Assembly: GCF_018343535.1 (NCBI RefSeq)
Contig: NZ_JAGYPF010000003.1
Coordinates: 186,001-250,000, forward strand
Direction of reading: 5' to 3'
DNA: 64,000 nt
Source of the DNA: Neobacillus rhizophilus
Lineage (GTDB): Bacteria > Bacillota > Bacilli > Bacillales > Cytobacillaceae
Shown: one piece after another, positions 32,984 through 41,594 of the stretch
Layout: every line of letters begins with the position of its first letter
How positions within the stretch are numbered: position 1 is the first letter of the stretch
Program-made: the position numbers and the translations under genes
The notes under the pieces: generated by a model
What the model saw: only the letters and a program-made list of their open reading frames with translations
Databases searched by the model: none
Told to the model about the DNA's origin: nothing

Positions 32984-33727
32984 TTAAAGATTCTTATCGA
33001 TAAATTTTAATGTTTTTTCGATAATTACCTGCTGGTCGTTATCTAGTGTGGCCACATGATAGCTGTCTTTCAACTGATGAAGTTCTTTAATCTCTGAGCC
33101 GATTTCATCATAAATGATTTGTGAATTATCCGGAGGGACGACATGGTCTTCATCCGAAACAAAAATCAATACTGGGCAGGTAATTATATGAAGATCTGCT
33201 TTTACCTCATCCATAAAGGTCAAGATTTCCTTCACGGATTGAACCGGTGTTTTTTCATAGGCAAGTTCCACGACACCCGGCTTTTTAATATCTGAACCGA
33301 TCGCATCTAAATACCGCATATCTTCTAACTGGCGGACCGGTAACATGGCCGGAATATCTACGGCAGCATTAATCGGGATAATCGCGCGAATTTCTGGATG
33401 TTTTTCCGCCATATACAAGGTTAATGTTCCGTCCATCGAAAGCCCCGTTACGAAAATTGTATCGCAGCGTTCCTTTAACCATTGATAAGCCTCTTCAACT
33501 GAAGCAATCCAATCGTGATAGGTTGTTTGCTCCATATCCTCATAATGAGTTCCGTGCCCTTTTAAGCGCGGTCCGCACACCGTGTAGCCTGCTTTGGCAT
33601 AAGCCTCCCCAAGCGGGCGCATGCTTTGGGTGGACCCCGTAAAACCGTGCGAAACCAAGATACCGACGCGATTCCCTTCAAAATAAAACGGTTCAGCTCC
33701 CTCTAGAACTGGATATTTTTCAGACAT
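32984..33727 (-). CDS. Alpha/beta-hydrolase, Est30-type carboxylesterase
   Basis: A 247-residue esterase. The nucleophile elbow is GLSMDG (Ser near residue 94), the acid is in VSDEDHVVPPDNS and the His in DSYHVATLD. HGFTGSTQSM forms the oxyanion region. The fold and length match Geobacillus Est30, though the elbow there is GLSLGG; an Asp after the nucleophile +1 position is unusual. GGAGGGAAG precedes the ATG at 33727; 18 upstream codons in frame lack support. It would hydrolyse short to medium acyl esters in the cytoplasm. Confidence 0.87.
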   Translation of the reverse strand: MSEKYPVLEGAEPFYFEGNRVGILVSHGFTGSTQSMRPLGEAYAKAGYTVCGPRLKGHGTHYEDMEQTTYHDWIASVEEAYQWLKERCDTIFVTGLSMDGTLTLYMAEKHPEIRAIIPINAAVDIPAMLPVRQLEDMRYLDAIGSDIKKPGVVELAYEKTPVQSVKEILTFMDEVKADLHIITCPVLIFVSDEDHVVPPDNSQIIYDEIGSEIKELHQLKDSYHVATLDNDQQVIIEKTLKFIDKNL

Positions 33728-33945
33728 GAACTTCCCTCCCGTAAAAATTGCACATACCCTTAAAATATTCGCTGCAAACACCTTTTTCCCTTTCTTTTTT
33801 AAAACTATCTATAATCTGTTTATGTATGTTTAACAATAGTTATAGGACAAATTGTAGTGTGCAGGAATATTTTTTCTTATATAATGATACTGGAGTAAAA
33901 ATTTTTTGAACTATACAATAACGCTTCATAAAGGAGATTAACCCA

Positions 33946-35490
33946 ATGACTAGAACCTCTTACTATCTCGGTGTTGATATTGGTACAACCAGTACAAAGT
34001 CAGTTCTTTTTGCAGAAAAAGGTAAAGTTATCAGCATGCATCATGTTGAATACCCTTTATACAGCCCTGCCCCGTCCATTGCAGAACAGGATCCGGAGGA
34101 AATTTTCCAAGCTGTCCTGGAAACGATGAAAGTAGCTATCAAAAAGGGCAAAATCAATACGGAACAGCTTAAGCTTGTTTCCTTTAGTTCGGCCATGCAC
34201 AGCCTTATTGCCATGGATGATAACGGTAAACCAATTACCCGCTGCATTACGTGGGCAGATAGCCGCGCTACGGAAACAGCTGAAAAAATTAAAAACGAAT
34301 TGAATGGTCTTGCCATCTATCGTAGAACCGGAACACCGATTCATCCGATGTCACCGCTTGCCAAAATTACTTGGCTAAAAGAGGACCATCCTGAAATCTT
34401 CAGCAAAACCAGCAAATTTATCGGTATTAAAGAGTACATATTCTTTAAGCTGTTTAATCGTTATGTGATGGATTATTCAATCGCCTCTGCAACAGGGCTG
34501 TTTAACCTCGAACAGCTAAATTGGGATGCAGAAGCGCTAAGTGTTGCTGGTATTACCACTGAACAATTGCCTGAGCCAGTTTCAACAAAGTTTTATTTAA
34601 CCGGCTTAAAAAATGAATATGTCGAGGAGCTTGGAATACCAGGGAACACTCCATTTGTAGTTGGAGCAAGTGACGGCGTTCTTTCCAATCTCGGCGTCAA
34701 CGCCATTGACCCAGGAGTAATGGCTGTCACGATCGGCACCAGCGGCGCGATTCGGACTGTAACGGACAAGCCAATCACCGATCCAAAAGGAAGAATTTTC
34801 TGTTATGCGTTAACTGAAAATCATTGGGTTGTCGGCGGTCCAGTCAACAACGGCGGGATGACCTTCCGCTGGGTTCGCGATCAGCTTGCCTGGTCTGAAG
34901 TGGAAACGGCTAAACGCCTTGGAATCGACCCTTACGATGTCTTAACGAAAATTGCCGACAGAGTCACACCTGGTGCAGAGGGTCTCATTTTCCATCCGTA
35001 TTTAGCGGGTGAACGTGCACCTTTATGGAATGCCAATGCCCGCGGTTCGTTTTTTGGGCTTGGCCTTCATCACAAAAAAGAGCATATGATTCGTTCAGTC
35101 CTTGAAGGTGTCATTCTAAATTTATATACCGTTATGCTCGCCCTTCAGGAAATGATTGGCGTTCCGCAAAAAATCCAGGCAACAGGCGGGTTTGCCCGGT
35201 CAGCATTGTGGAGACAAATGATGGCGGATATTTTCAACCAGGAAGTTGTTGTGCCGGAAAGCTTTGAAAGTTCCTGCCTAGGTGCTGTTGTCCTTGGTAT
35301 GTATGCACTTGGGGAAATTGAAGATTTCTCAATTATGTCGGAGTTGGTCGGTTCTACCCATGCCCATCAACCGATTGAAGAAAACGTGGAGATTTATCAG
35401 GATCTAATCCCGATTTATATCCGCCTTTCCCGTTTGTTAAGCGAAGAATATGGTGCTATCAGCAGCTTCCAGCAAAAATGGGTGAGGTAA
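33946..35490 (+). CDS. gntK: Gluconokinase (FGGY family)
   Basis: A 514-residue carbohydrate kinase. The N-terminal phosphate-1 motif is YLGVDIGTTSTKSVLF, and the C-terminal FGGY signature region is GGFARSALWRQMMADIFNQEVVVPE. It phosphorylates gluconate to 6-phosphogluconate. AAAGGAG precedes the ATG. The gene is followed at six bases by an RpiR-type regulator and faces a GntP-family permease, which supports gluconate as substrate over xylulose or glycerol. Confidence 0.9.
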   Translation: MTRTSYYLGVDIGTTSTKSVLFAEKGKVISMHHVEYPLYSPAPSIAEQDPEEIFQAVLETMKVAIKKGKINTEQLKLVSFSSAMHSLIAMDDNGKPITRCITWADSRATETAEKIKNELNGLAIYRRTGTPIHPMSPLAKITWLKEDHPEIFSKTSKFIGIKEYIFFKLFNRYVMDYSIASATGLFNLEQLNWDAEALSVAGITTEQLPEPVSTKFYLTGLKNEYVEELGIPGNTPFVVGASDGVLSNLGVNAIDPGVMAVTIGTSGAIRTVTDKPITDPKGRIFCYALTENHWVVGGPVNNGGMTFRWVRDQLAWSEVETAKRLGIDPYDVLTKIADRVTPGAEGLIFHPYLAGERAPLWNANARGSFFGLGLHHKKEHMIRSVLEGVILNLYTVMLALQEMIGVPQKIQATGGFARSALWRQMMADIFNQEVVVPESFESSCLGAVVLGMYALGEIEDFSIMSELVGSTHAHQPIEENVEIYQDLIPIYIRLSRLLSEEYGAISSFQQKWVR

Positions 35491-35496
35491 TCACCA

Positions 35497-36342
35497 ATGC
35501 CGCAAAACTGTCTAGGAAAAATTCGTTCCTATTACGCAAGACTTAGTGAAAAAGAAAAAAAGATTGCTGACTACATCTTGGACAGTCCCGAAAAAATCAT
35601 TCATAATACCATTAACGAAGTGGCAGAGGATTTGAATGTCGCCGATGCCACTGTTTTTCGGTTTTGCAAAAGGATTGGCTTCAAGGGGTACCAGGCAATG
35701 AAAATTGCCCTCGCTTCTGAAATATTTGAACCTATTCAACAGATTCATGAAGAAATTAAGGAAGATGATACTGAGAAGACGGTAGCGGTGAAAATTTTTC
35801 AATCAAATATTAGAGCATTGGAAAACACCTTGCAGATTCTCGATGGGCCTTCTATTCAAAAGGCAGTTGATTTATTATTGCAGGCGGACCGTGTTGAGTT
35901 CTATGGAACGGGTGGCTCAAATGTAATCGCCATGGATGCTTTCCACAAGTTTGTCCGGACAGGGATCAAAGCATTTGCCTTTATCGATTCCCATTTCCAG
36001 CTTATGTCTGCTTCCCAGCTTGGCGAAAAAGATGTGGCTGTGGTGATTTCTCATTCGGGAACAAACAAAGACACCATCAATATTTTAAGAACAGCGCAAA
36101 AAAATGGCGCTAAAACAATCGGTATTACAAGCTATCCAAAATCACCAATTGGACAAAACGTGGATGTTGCTCTTTTTACAAGCTCTGAAGAGACCGAATT
36201 CCGCTCCGAAGCACTGTCTTCTAGAATCGGTCAATTAAGCTTGATAGATGCCCTTTATGTCAACATGATGATCCGCAATAAGGAAAAGGCCAAAAACTCA
36301 CTTGATAAAGTTAGAGAAGCCATTTCTAATACTCGAATGTAA
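35497..36342 (+). CDS. MurR/RpiR-family transcriptional regulator
   Basis: A 281-residue regulator. The N-terminal HTH_6 domain (IADYILDSPEKIIHNTINEVAEDLNVADATVFRFCKRIGFKGYQAMKIAL) is followed by a SIS domain binding a phosphosugar (VEFYGTGGSNVIAMDAFHKFVRTG and VVISHSGTNKDTINILRTAQKNGAKTIGIT). The ligand is probably 6-phosphogluconate. It sits directly behind gntK, and replaces the GntR repressor used for this pathway in B. subtilis. A candidate operator lies before gntP. Confidence 0.9.
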   Translation: MPQNCLGKIRSYYARLSEKEKKIADYILDSPEKIIHNTINEVAEDLNVADATVFRFCKRIGFKGYQAMKIALASEIFEPIQQIHEEIKEDDTEKTVAVKIFQSNIRALENTLQILDGPSIQKAVDLLLQADRVEFYGTGGSNVIAMDAFHKFVRTGIKAFAFIDSHFQLMSASQLGEKDVAVVISHSGTNKDTINILRTAQKNGAKTIGITSYPKSPIGQNVDVALFTSSEETEFRSEALSSRIGQLSLIDALYVNMMIRNKEKAKNSLDKVREAISNTRM

Positions 36343-36350
36343 ATCTAAAA

Positions 36351-36384
36351 GAGGATGCCTTTTTAGGGCATCCTCTGCTTTTTT
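36351..36384. terminator. Terminator between the rpiR-type gene and gntP
   Basis: GAGGATGCC pairs perfectly with GGCATCCTC around a seven-base loop, followed by TGCTTTTTT. It lies between convergent genes. Confidence 0.88.
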
Positions 36385-36386
36385 AC

Positions 36387-37718
36387 TTAGACAAACATAT
36401 TCACTATAAGTGCCCCAATAAAGGCGACAAAGGAAAGAATGGTTTCAAGTACCGTCCACGTTTTGAAGGTTTCTTCAAGAGACAGTCCCAAGTATTCTTT
36501 AACCATCCAGAACCCGGCGTCATTGACGTGTGAGAACATTAACGAGCCTGCGCCTGTTGCAATAACCAGCAATTCTAAATTGACTCCGGACATTCCGGCA
36601 ACAATTGGAGCGACGATTCCGGCAGCAGTCGTTAATGCTACTGTTGCTGAGCCTGTGGCAATCCGGATTAACCCTGCAATCAAGAACGCCAGTACAAGTG
36701 GTGATATATTCAAATCCTGAGACATGCTGGCAATTACTTTTGCCACGCCGCTATCAATCAGAATTTGCTTAAAACCGCCTCCTGCTCCAATGATTAAAAT
36801 AATTGAACCGACTGGTATAATACATTCTTCCACGAGTTTTTTAATTAAGTTCCTATCCATTCCATGACGGAAGCCAAGGAAATAAAAAGCTAAGAAACAA
36901 GAAATTAACAGAGCGATTACTGGGCTGCCGATAAAGGCCAACACTTTTTGCGCACCGGCTGAAAGATGCAGATATGGTGCGGCTGTTCCTAAAATCATTA
37001 AAATGACTGGCATTAAGATTGATAGGAATGAAATACCAACACTTGGGATTGACTTTTTATTGGCTTGATCGTCAATTTTCACCAACGTTGGTTCGCCAGT
37101 CGGGACAACCCGTTTGTTAATCATCCATGCAAATAACGGTCCGCCAATAATCCCCGAAGGAATCGCAATAATTAAAGAGTATAGCAATACTTTTCCAAGA
37201 TTGGCCCCATAAATTCCGATTGCCGCAATCGCCCCCGGATGCGGCGGAACAAGACCGTGTGTGATGGACAAACCGGCAATAGCCGGAAGACCAACCAATA
37301 AAATATTTTGTTTAGACGCTTTTTGAATGGAAATAACAAGCGGTAACAGAATTAAAATTCCAACTTCAAAGAACACTGGAATACCGATAATAAAGCCTGA
37401 GAAGAACATCGCCCACGGCAGCTTCTTTTCGCCAAATGCCCTGATAAAGAAATTGGCAATTTGCAAGCCTGCCCCTGATTCAGCGAGCATTTTACCTAAA
37501 ATCGTACCAAGTGCCAAAATGCCTACTAAGTGTCCTAAAACTGCGCCGACTCCTGTTTCATAGGAACCGACAATCTTGTCCCAGCCCATTCCGGAAAAAA
37601 TAGCCAAGAATAGTGCTGCGACCATTAAACTAATAAATGCATGCCATTTAAACCAAGAAACTCCTAAAATGACAATGATGATTGCCAGCAGTGTGATGAG
37701 TAACAAATATGCATCCAT
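36387..37718 (-). CDS. gntP: Gluconate:H+ symporter, GntP family
   Basis: A 443-residue permease with about 12-14 TM helices. Family hallmarks include GMGWDKIVGSYETGVGAVLGHLVGILALGTILGKML near the start, GLVPPHPGAIAAIG in the middle and MFSHVNDAGFWMVKEYL near the end. The ATG at 37718 follows AAAGGGG at eight bases; sixteen upstream codons in frame lack a ribosome site. It is convergent with gntK-rpiR. An inverted repeat 29 bases upstream of the start is a likely operator. Confidence 0.92.
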   Translation of the reverse strand: MDAYLLLITLLAIIIVILGVSWFKWHAFISLMVAALFLAIFSGMGWDKIVGSYETGVGAVLGHLVGILALGTILGKMLAESGAGLQIANFFIRAFGEKKLPWAMFFSGFIIGIPVFFEVGILILLPLVISIQKASKQNILLVGLPAIAGLSITHGLVPPHPGAIAAIGIYGANLGKVLLYSLIIAIPSGIIGGPLFAWMINKRVVPTGEPTLVKIDDQANKKSIPSVGISFLSILMPVILMILGTAAPYLHLSAGAQKVLAFIGSPVIALLISCFLAFYFLGFRHGMDRNLIKKLVEECIIPVGSIILIIGAGGGFKQILIDSGVAKVIASMSQDLNISPLVLAFLIAGLIRIATGSATVALTTAAGIVAPIVAGMSGVNLELLVIATGAGSLMFSHVNDAGFWMVKEYLGLSLEETFKTWTVLETILSFVAFIGALIVNMFV

Positions 37719-37746
37719 TAAAACTGCCCCTTTCTGTGATGTAGCT

Positions 37747-37771
37747 TTTAAATGATTTGAAACCATTTAAA
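37747..37771. promoter_or_regulatory. Candidate RpiR-type operator of gntP
   Basis: TTTAAATG-N9-CATTTAAA is a perfect eight-base inverted repeat just upstream of gntP. No copy was found before gntK, so regulation there may differ. Confidence 0.5.
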
Positions 37772-37943
37772 TGCCTATTTGCTAAATTTCTCCTTATTGT
37801 TCTTCAACGAGTACGAGCTTATACAAATAGCCAATCCTTCAAACTATAAATGTGAATTGAATTTCCTATTTAAATTTTTCTGAAATTTCGGTAAAATAAT
37901 ATTTAGAGATTCGAAATAAATACAGAAAGAAGTGTTATCTAAT

Positions 37944-39158
37944 TTGAAACAACAGGACCAGGCAAAACGAAATTTGGCCATCATGTGGTTTGCCAACTTT
38001 TTTGTAGCTGGAAGCATGACAATGGTTCTGCCATTTATCTCCCTGTACATCGAGTCACTGGGAAATTTTTCAGAGAAATACGTCCAGCATTGGTCAGGTT
38101 TAACATTCGGTATTACATTTGTATCCGCCTTCCTCTTTTCGCCGATTTGGGGCAGGATCGGCGACCGTTATGGCAGAAGAAAAATCCTGATCATTTCCGG
38201 AATGGGAATGGCTTTTTCGATCCTGTTAATTGGGTTTGCCCAATCGGTCTGGCAACTTTTCATGCTCCGCTTTTTTATGGGCTTCTTCTCAGGATTTATT
38301 CCTATGTCACAGGCACTTATCTCCACACAAACGCCGAAGGAAATTGCCGGCCGTGTCCTCGGCACCCTGCAAACAGGAAGTATTACCGGTACCTTATTAG
38401 GCCCAATGCTTGGAGGGATTCTCGCGGATACATTTGGTTATGCAGACACCTTTAAGTGGACCTCAGTCACGATTTTTCTCTCCGCCCTGCTTGTGCTCGC
38501 TGTGAAAGAAGTACGAATGGAAGTAAAAAAGGGAGTGAGGTCCTACTATTCCAGTAAAGAAGTTGTCCAGCATATTATCCATAATCCGATCATGCTGACT
38601 GTTTTGCTTATCTCAGCCCTTGTCCAAATAGCCCATTTTAGTATTCAGCCAATCCTATCATTATTTGTCGGCGAGCTGCATGGTCCTAAAAATATCGCGT
38701 TTTATTCAGGAATTGCTTTTTCTGCGGCTGGCTTGGGGAACTTATTGATGTCCAGAAGATGGGGGAAAATTGCCGACAGGCACGGTTATATTAAGGTTTT
38801 GGTGGTTCTCCTTTTCCTTGCGGGGATTATTTACTTACCTGGTGCAGCGGTAACAAATCTTTGGCAGCTAGTCATCATTCGGTTTGTTCTTGGGGTTGCC
38901 ATCGGGGGAATTATTCCAGTACGAATTGCTTATATCCGTCAGGAGGCACCTCTTGCCATGCAGGGCGAGGTTCTTGGCTATAACAACAGCCTTAGGTTTC
39001 TTGGTAACATCATTGGCCCAATGCTCGGCGGCGTTATTTCCGGATACCTTGGTTTTTCGGCTGTATTTATCAGTACCAGCGCATTATTAATCATTAGCGG
39101 TGTGATTTTGCTAGTATCTATGCATAAGCATCCAAATCTGGCAAAGCATACAGCATAA
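37944..39158 (+). CDS. MFS transporter, TetA/YfmO-like drug efflux
   Basis: A 12-TM major facilitator of about 404 residues. Motif A (GRIGDRYGRRKILIISG) follows helix 2, and motif C (GTLLGPMLGGILADTFGY) is in helix 5, which marks antiporters. The second half repeats motif A (WGKIADRHGYIKV). The TTG at 37944 is the likely start; a GTG four codons earlier directly abuts the purine-rich stretch. It is a single gene with its own terminator and no linked regulator, and its substrate is unknown. Confidence 0.85.
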   Translation: MKQQDQAKRNLAIMWFANFFVAGSMTMVLPFISLYIESLGNFSEKYVQHWSGLTFGITFVSAFLFSPIWGRIGDRYGRRKILIISGMGMAFSILLIGFAQSVWQLFMLRFFMGFFSGFIPMSQALISTQTPKEIAGRVLGTLQTGSITGTLLGPMLGGILADTFGYADTFKWTSVTIFLSALLVLAVKEVRMEVKKGVRSYYSSKEVVQHIIHNPIMLTVLLISALVQIAHFSIQPILSLFVGELHGPKNIAFYSGIAFSAAGLGNLLMSRRWGKIADRHGYIKVLVVLLFLAGIIYLPGAAVTNLWQLVIIRFVLGVAIGGIIPVRIAYIRQEAPLAMQGEVLGYNNSLRFLGNIIGPMLGGVISGYLGFSAVFISTSALLIISGVILLVSMHKHPNLAKHTA

Positions 39159-39159
39159 A

Positions 39160-39188
39160 GGGTGAGCAACTTTGCGCTCACCCTTTTT
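39160..39188. terminator. Terminator between the MFS and panE genes
   Basis: GGGTGAGC pairs with GCTCACCC around an eight-base loop, followed by TTTTT. It lies between convergent genes. Confidence 0.88.
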
Positions 39189-39194
39189 ATCATG

Positions 39195-40121
39195 TTATTG
39201 GTCTTTCTGCAGCTGCAGTTCATACACCTTTAAATTGGCATAGACAGCTTCTAAAACCGGAACTGGAATTTGTTCTTTACGGGCGATAGTTAATACGTAC
39301 CCATGCAGATGATCTGCTTCGACAGAAAGCTGCTTCTCCATATCCCGCTGCATCGAGGATTTCATCGAGTAGCCCAAGCTATCAATTTGATTCAGTTGAA
39401 GTGCTGCTATATCTTCAGGCAGCGGCGCACCCATTTTGTTCATCACGGAAATGATTTCTTGTGACAGTTTTTCAATAGTTGCCCGGCCGCTTGGCATTTC
39501 CCTGATTGGACCAATCGGCGCCCTCATAAGGGTTGTAATTCCAGACATCGTCGAAATAAACAAATACTTATTCCATAAATCCTGATTAATATTGTCACTT
39601 AAACGATAGACGGACTTCGTTCCACTGAAAGCATCTTCAATTTTTAAGATTCTATCGGTCTTTTCGCCGGATAACTCTCCAAAGACAATATCATGTCTTG
39701 GGCTTGTTTGGATGATTCTTCCCTCTTGGTCTAGGGTAGTTTCAATAAAGCACAGGCCGCCGATGATCCGCTCTTGGCCGAACTCTGCTGCTAATTGTTC
39801 AATATGGGAGATTCCGTTTAATAAGGGAAGAATGGCTGTCTTTTCATTTACATATTGCCGGAAGCTATCAAATGCACCTTGCAGGTGATAGGCTTTCGTC
39901 GAGAGCAGGATTAAATCAAACGCATCCGCTTCCTCTCCTGACAAAATTGTTTTTGGGGTTAGCGTGACTTTGCCATGGACACTATCAATGACAAGTCCGG
40001 TTTGGTCCAGCTGCTTCTTTCTTCCTTCTCTCACTAAAAATGTGACATCAACGCCTTTTTCCTGCAAGCGTCCGCCAAAATATCCGCCTACGGCCCCTGC
40101 ACCAACGACTAAAATCCTCAT
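39195..40121 (-). CDS. panE: 2-dehydropantoate 2-reductase
   Basis: A 308-residue NADPH-dependent ketopantoate reductase-family protein. The N-terminal Rossmann motif is ILVVGAGAVGGYFGGRL. The catalytic Lys is in LSTKAYHL, or in the helix DLWNKYLFIS, the family's usual position. NLKVYELQL ends the helical C-domain. It would reduce ketopantoate to pantoate for coenzyme A synthesis. Paralogues occur in many Bacilli, so its role may be secondary. GGGGGTTTG lies before the ATG. Confidence 0.85.
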   Translation of the reverse strand: MRILVVGAGAVGGYFGGRLQEKGVDVTFLVREGRKKQLDQTGLVIDSVHGKVTLTPKTILSGEEADAFDLILLSTKAYHLQGAFDSFRQYVNEKTAILPLLNGISHIEQLAAEFGQERIIGGLCFIETTLDQEGRIIQTSPRHDIVFGELSGEKTDRILKIEDAFSGTKSVYRLSDNINQDLWNKYLFISTMSGITTLMRAPIGPIREMPSGRATIEKLSQEIISVMNKMGAPLPEDIAALQLNQIDSLGYSMKSSMQRDMEKQLSVEADHLHGYVLTIARKEQIPVPVLEAVYANLKVYELQLQKDQ

Positions 40122-40187
40122 GCTACAAACCCCCTATGTATAGAACTATAAATCTAGTATAAGGGAATTTTTACTAAAGAGTAAGAG

Positions 40188-40215
40188 AAAAAAGCAGGAT
40201 AATCTGCCTTCCTGC
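40188..40215 (-). terminator. Terminator of yfkAB
   Basis: On the minus strand GCAGGA and TCCTGC enclose a ten-base loop and are followed by TTTTTT. It begins at the stop codon of the gene. Confidence 0.75.
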
Positions 40216-40217
40216 TC

Positions 40218-41330
40218 TTAAATATTGGTCTGCCTTTTTGAAAAATCAATGTCTTGATAGTAACTGTTTTTGACAAGAACATTTGGGCCAAGACACTTAA
40301 CAGATGGACAGTGACAGCTCAGTTCTTTTGCTAGATTAGAGGACTGCCATGTTTGATAAGCATCTAGAAGCTTTGTCGTTTGAATATTACCGAGCGGAGG
40401 AGTGTCACCAAAATCAGTTACGATGATATCCCCGTTGAAGATGTTAACATTAAGACGTGAGCGGCCGTCGGGATCGTTTCGGACGGTAACATTTTTGCTG
40501 GAATAAAGCCGTTTTAATAGATTAAGTTCCTCCGCTTTATCGCTGCACGGATAAAATGGCAACGTGCCAAACAGCATCCACGTATGTTCATCCCTGATGT
40601 CGAGCAAATGATGGATTGCCTCTCTTATTTCTTTTAGCGTCAGCACTTCCAAATTGCTGGCGAAGTCACTTGGGTACATTGGGTGCACCTCGTGCCTTTG
40701 GCAAAGCATCTCATCGACAATTTGCCGGTGGATTTTTTCAAGATGGGGCAGCGTCCGCTTGTTTAGCATTGTTTCGGCGGATACCATTACTCCTGCTTTG
40801 ACAAGCTCGCGGCTATTTTCTATCATTCTTTCAAAATACTTTGCCCGCTGCGAGTAATCAGGCTTTTTTTCCATCCGGGCAAAACCACCCTCGACAAAAT
40901 CATTAACAGTGCCCCAGTTATGCGAAATATGTAAGACGTCCAAATAAGGAATGATTAGTTCATAGCGGTCGAGGTCCAGCGTTAAATTGGAGTTGATTTG
41001 TGTCCTTACGCCGCGTTCATGTGCGTATTTTAAAATGGGAACGACATAATTTTTGACCGAGGAAAGGGAAAGCATCGGTTCGCCGCCGGTAATGCTTAGT
41101 GCTCTTAGTGTCGGGATTTCCTCCAGCCTTTGTAGAAGCAGTTCAAGCGGAAGCGCGTCCGGGTCTTTAGTCTGCAATGTATAGCCGACCGCACAATGCT
41201 CGCAGCGCATATTACATAGTGTTGTCGTGGTGAATTCAATATTGGTCAACTGGGGCTTACCGTACTGCTCAATATCCAGATAGGCTTCCCAGGGATCATA
41301 CTGAGGGGAAATTTTTTTCATTGTTTTCAT
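40218..41330 (-). CDS. yfkAB: Radical SAM/CxCxxxxC protein YfkAB
   Basis: A 370-residue radical SAM protein. The 4Fe-4S motif is LCNMRCEHC (CxxxCxxC), followed by SITGGEPML. The C-terminal signature CHCPSVKC (CxCxxxxC) identifies the YfkAB family, which is split or fused in different Bacilli and is fused here. AGGAG six bases before the ATG at 41330 sets the start; 87 in-frame upstream codons are spurious. The substrate of this family is not established. It is a single gene between panE and recQ. Confidence 0.92.
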   Translation of the reverse strand: MKTMKKISPQYDPWEAYLDIEQYGKPQLTNIEFTTTTLCNMRCEHCAVGYTLQTKDPDALPLELLLQRLEEIPTLRALSITGGEPMLSLSSVKNYVVPILKYAHERGVRTQINSNLTLDLDRYELIIPYLDVLHISHNWGTVNDFVEGGFARMEKKPDYSQRAKYFERMIENSRELVKAGVMVSAETMLNKRTLPHLEKIHRQIVDEMLCQRHEVHPMYPSDFASNLEVLTLKEIREAIHHLLDIRDEHTWMLFGTLPFYPCSDKAEELNLLKRLYSSKNVTVRNDPDGRSRLNVNIFNGDIIVTDFGDTPPLGNIQTTKLLDAYQTWQSSNLAKELSCHCPSVKCLGPNVLVKNSYYQDIDFSKRQTNI

Positions 41331-41562
41331 GATTTGCTCCTTTAAATCGGTTCTAATAAACTTAATTATTATAGCCGATTTTGTGGATTTGATGGTATAC
41401 AAAAGCTTATGAACACCATAACGTTTATATTCAGCTGGATGCTTTCCAATCAGCATCATCCGTTTATCGACAAATTGCCGGGGAAATAGAACAAATATAT
41501 AGGAACATCGACAAATATTATGAATTTTCGGAGATTTACATTCTCGACTTGCAAAAAGGCTG

Positions 41563-41589
41563 TACCTGACACTAGCGCCTTGTACAGCC
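41563..41589 (-). terminator. Terminator of recQ
   Basis: GGCTGTAC pairs perfectly with GTACAGCC, followed on the minus strand by TTTTTGC. Confidence 0.8.
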
Positions 41590-41594
41590 ATGTT

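Noticed and set aside
40218..41591. An 87-codon N-terminal extension of YfkAB
   Set aside because: The extension has no family resemblance and overlaps the recQ terminator region. AGGAG directly precedes the ATG at 41330.
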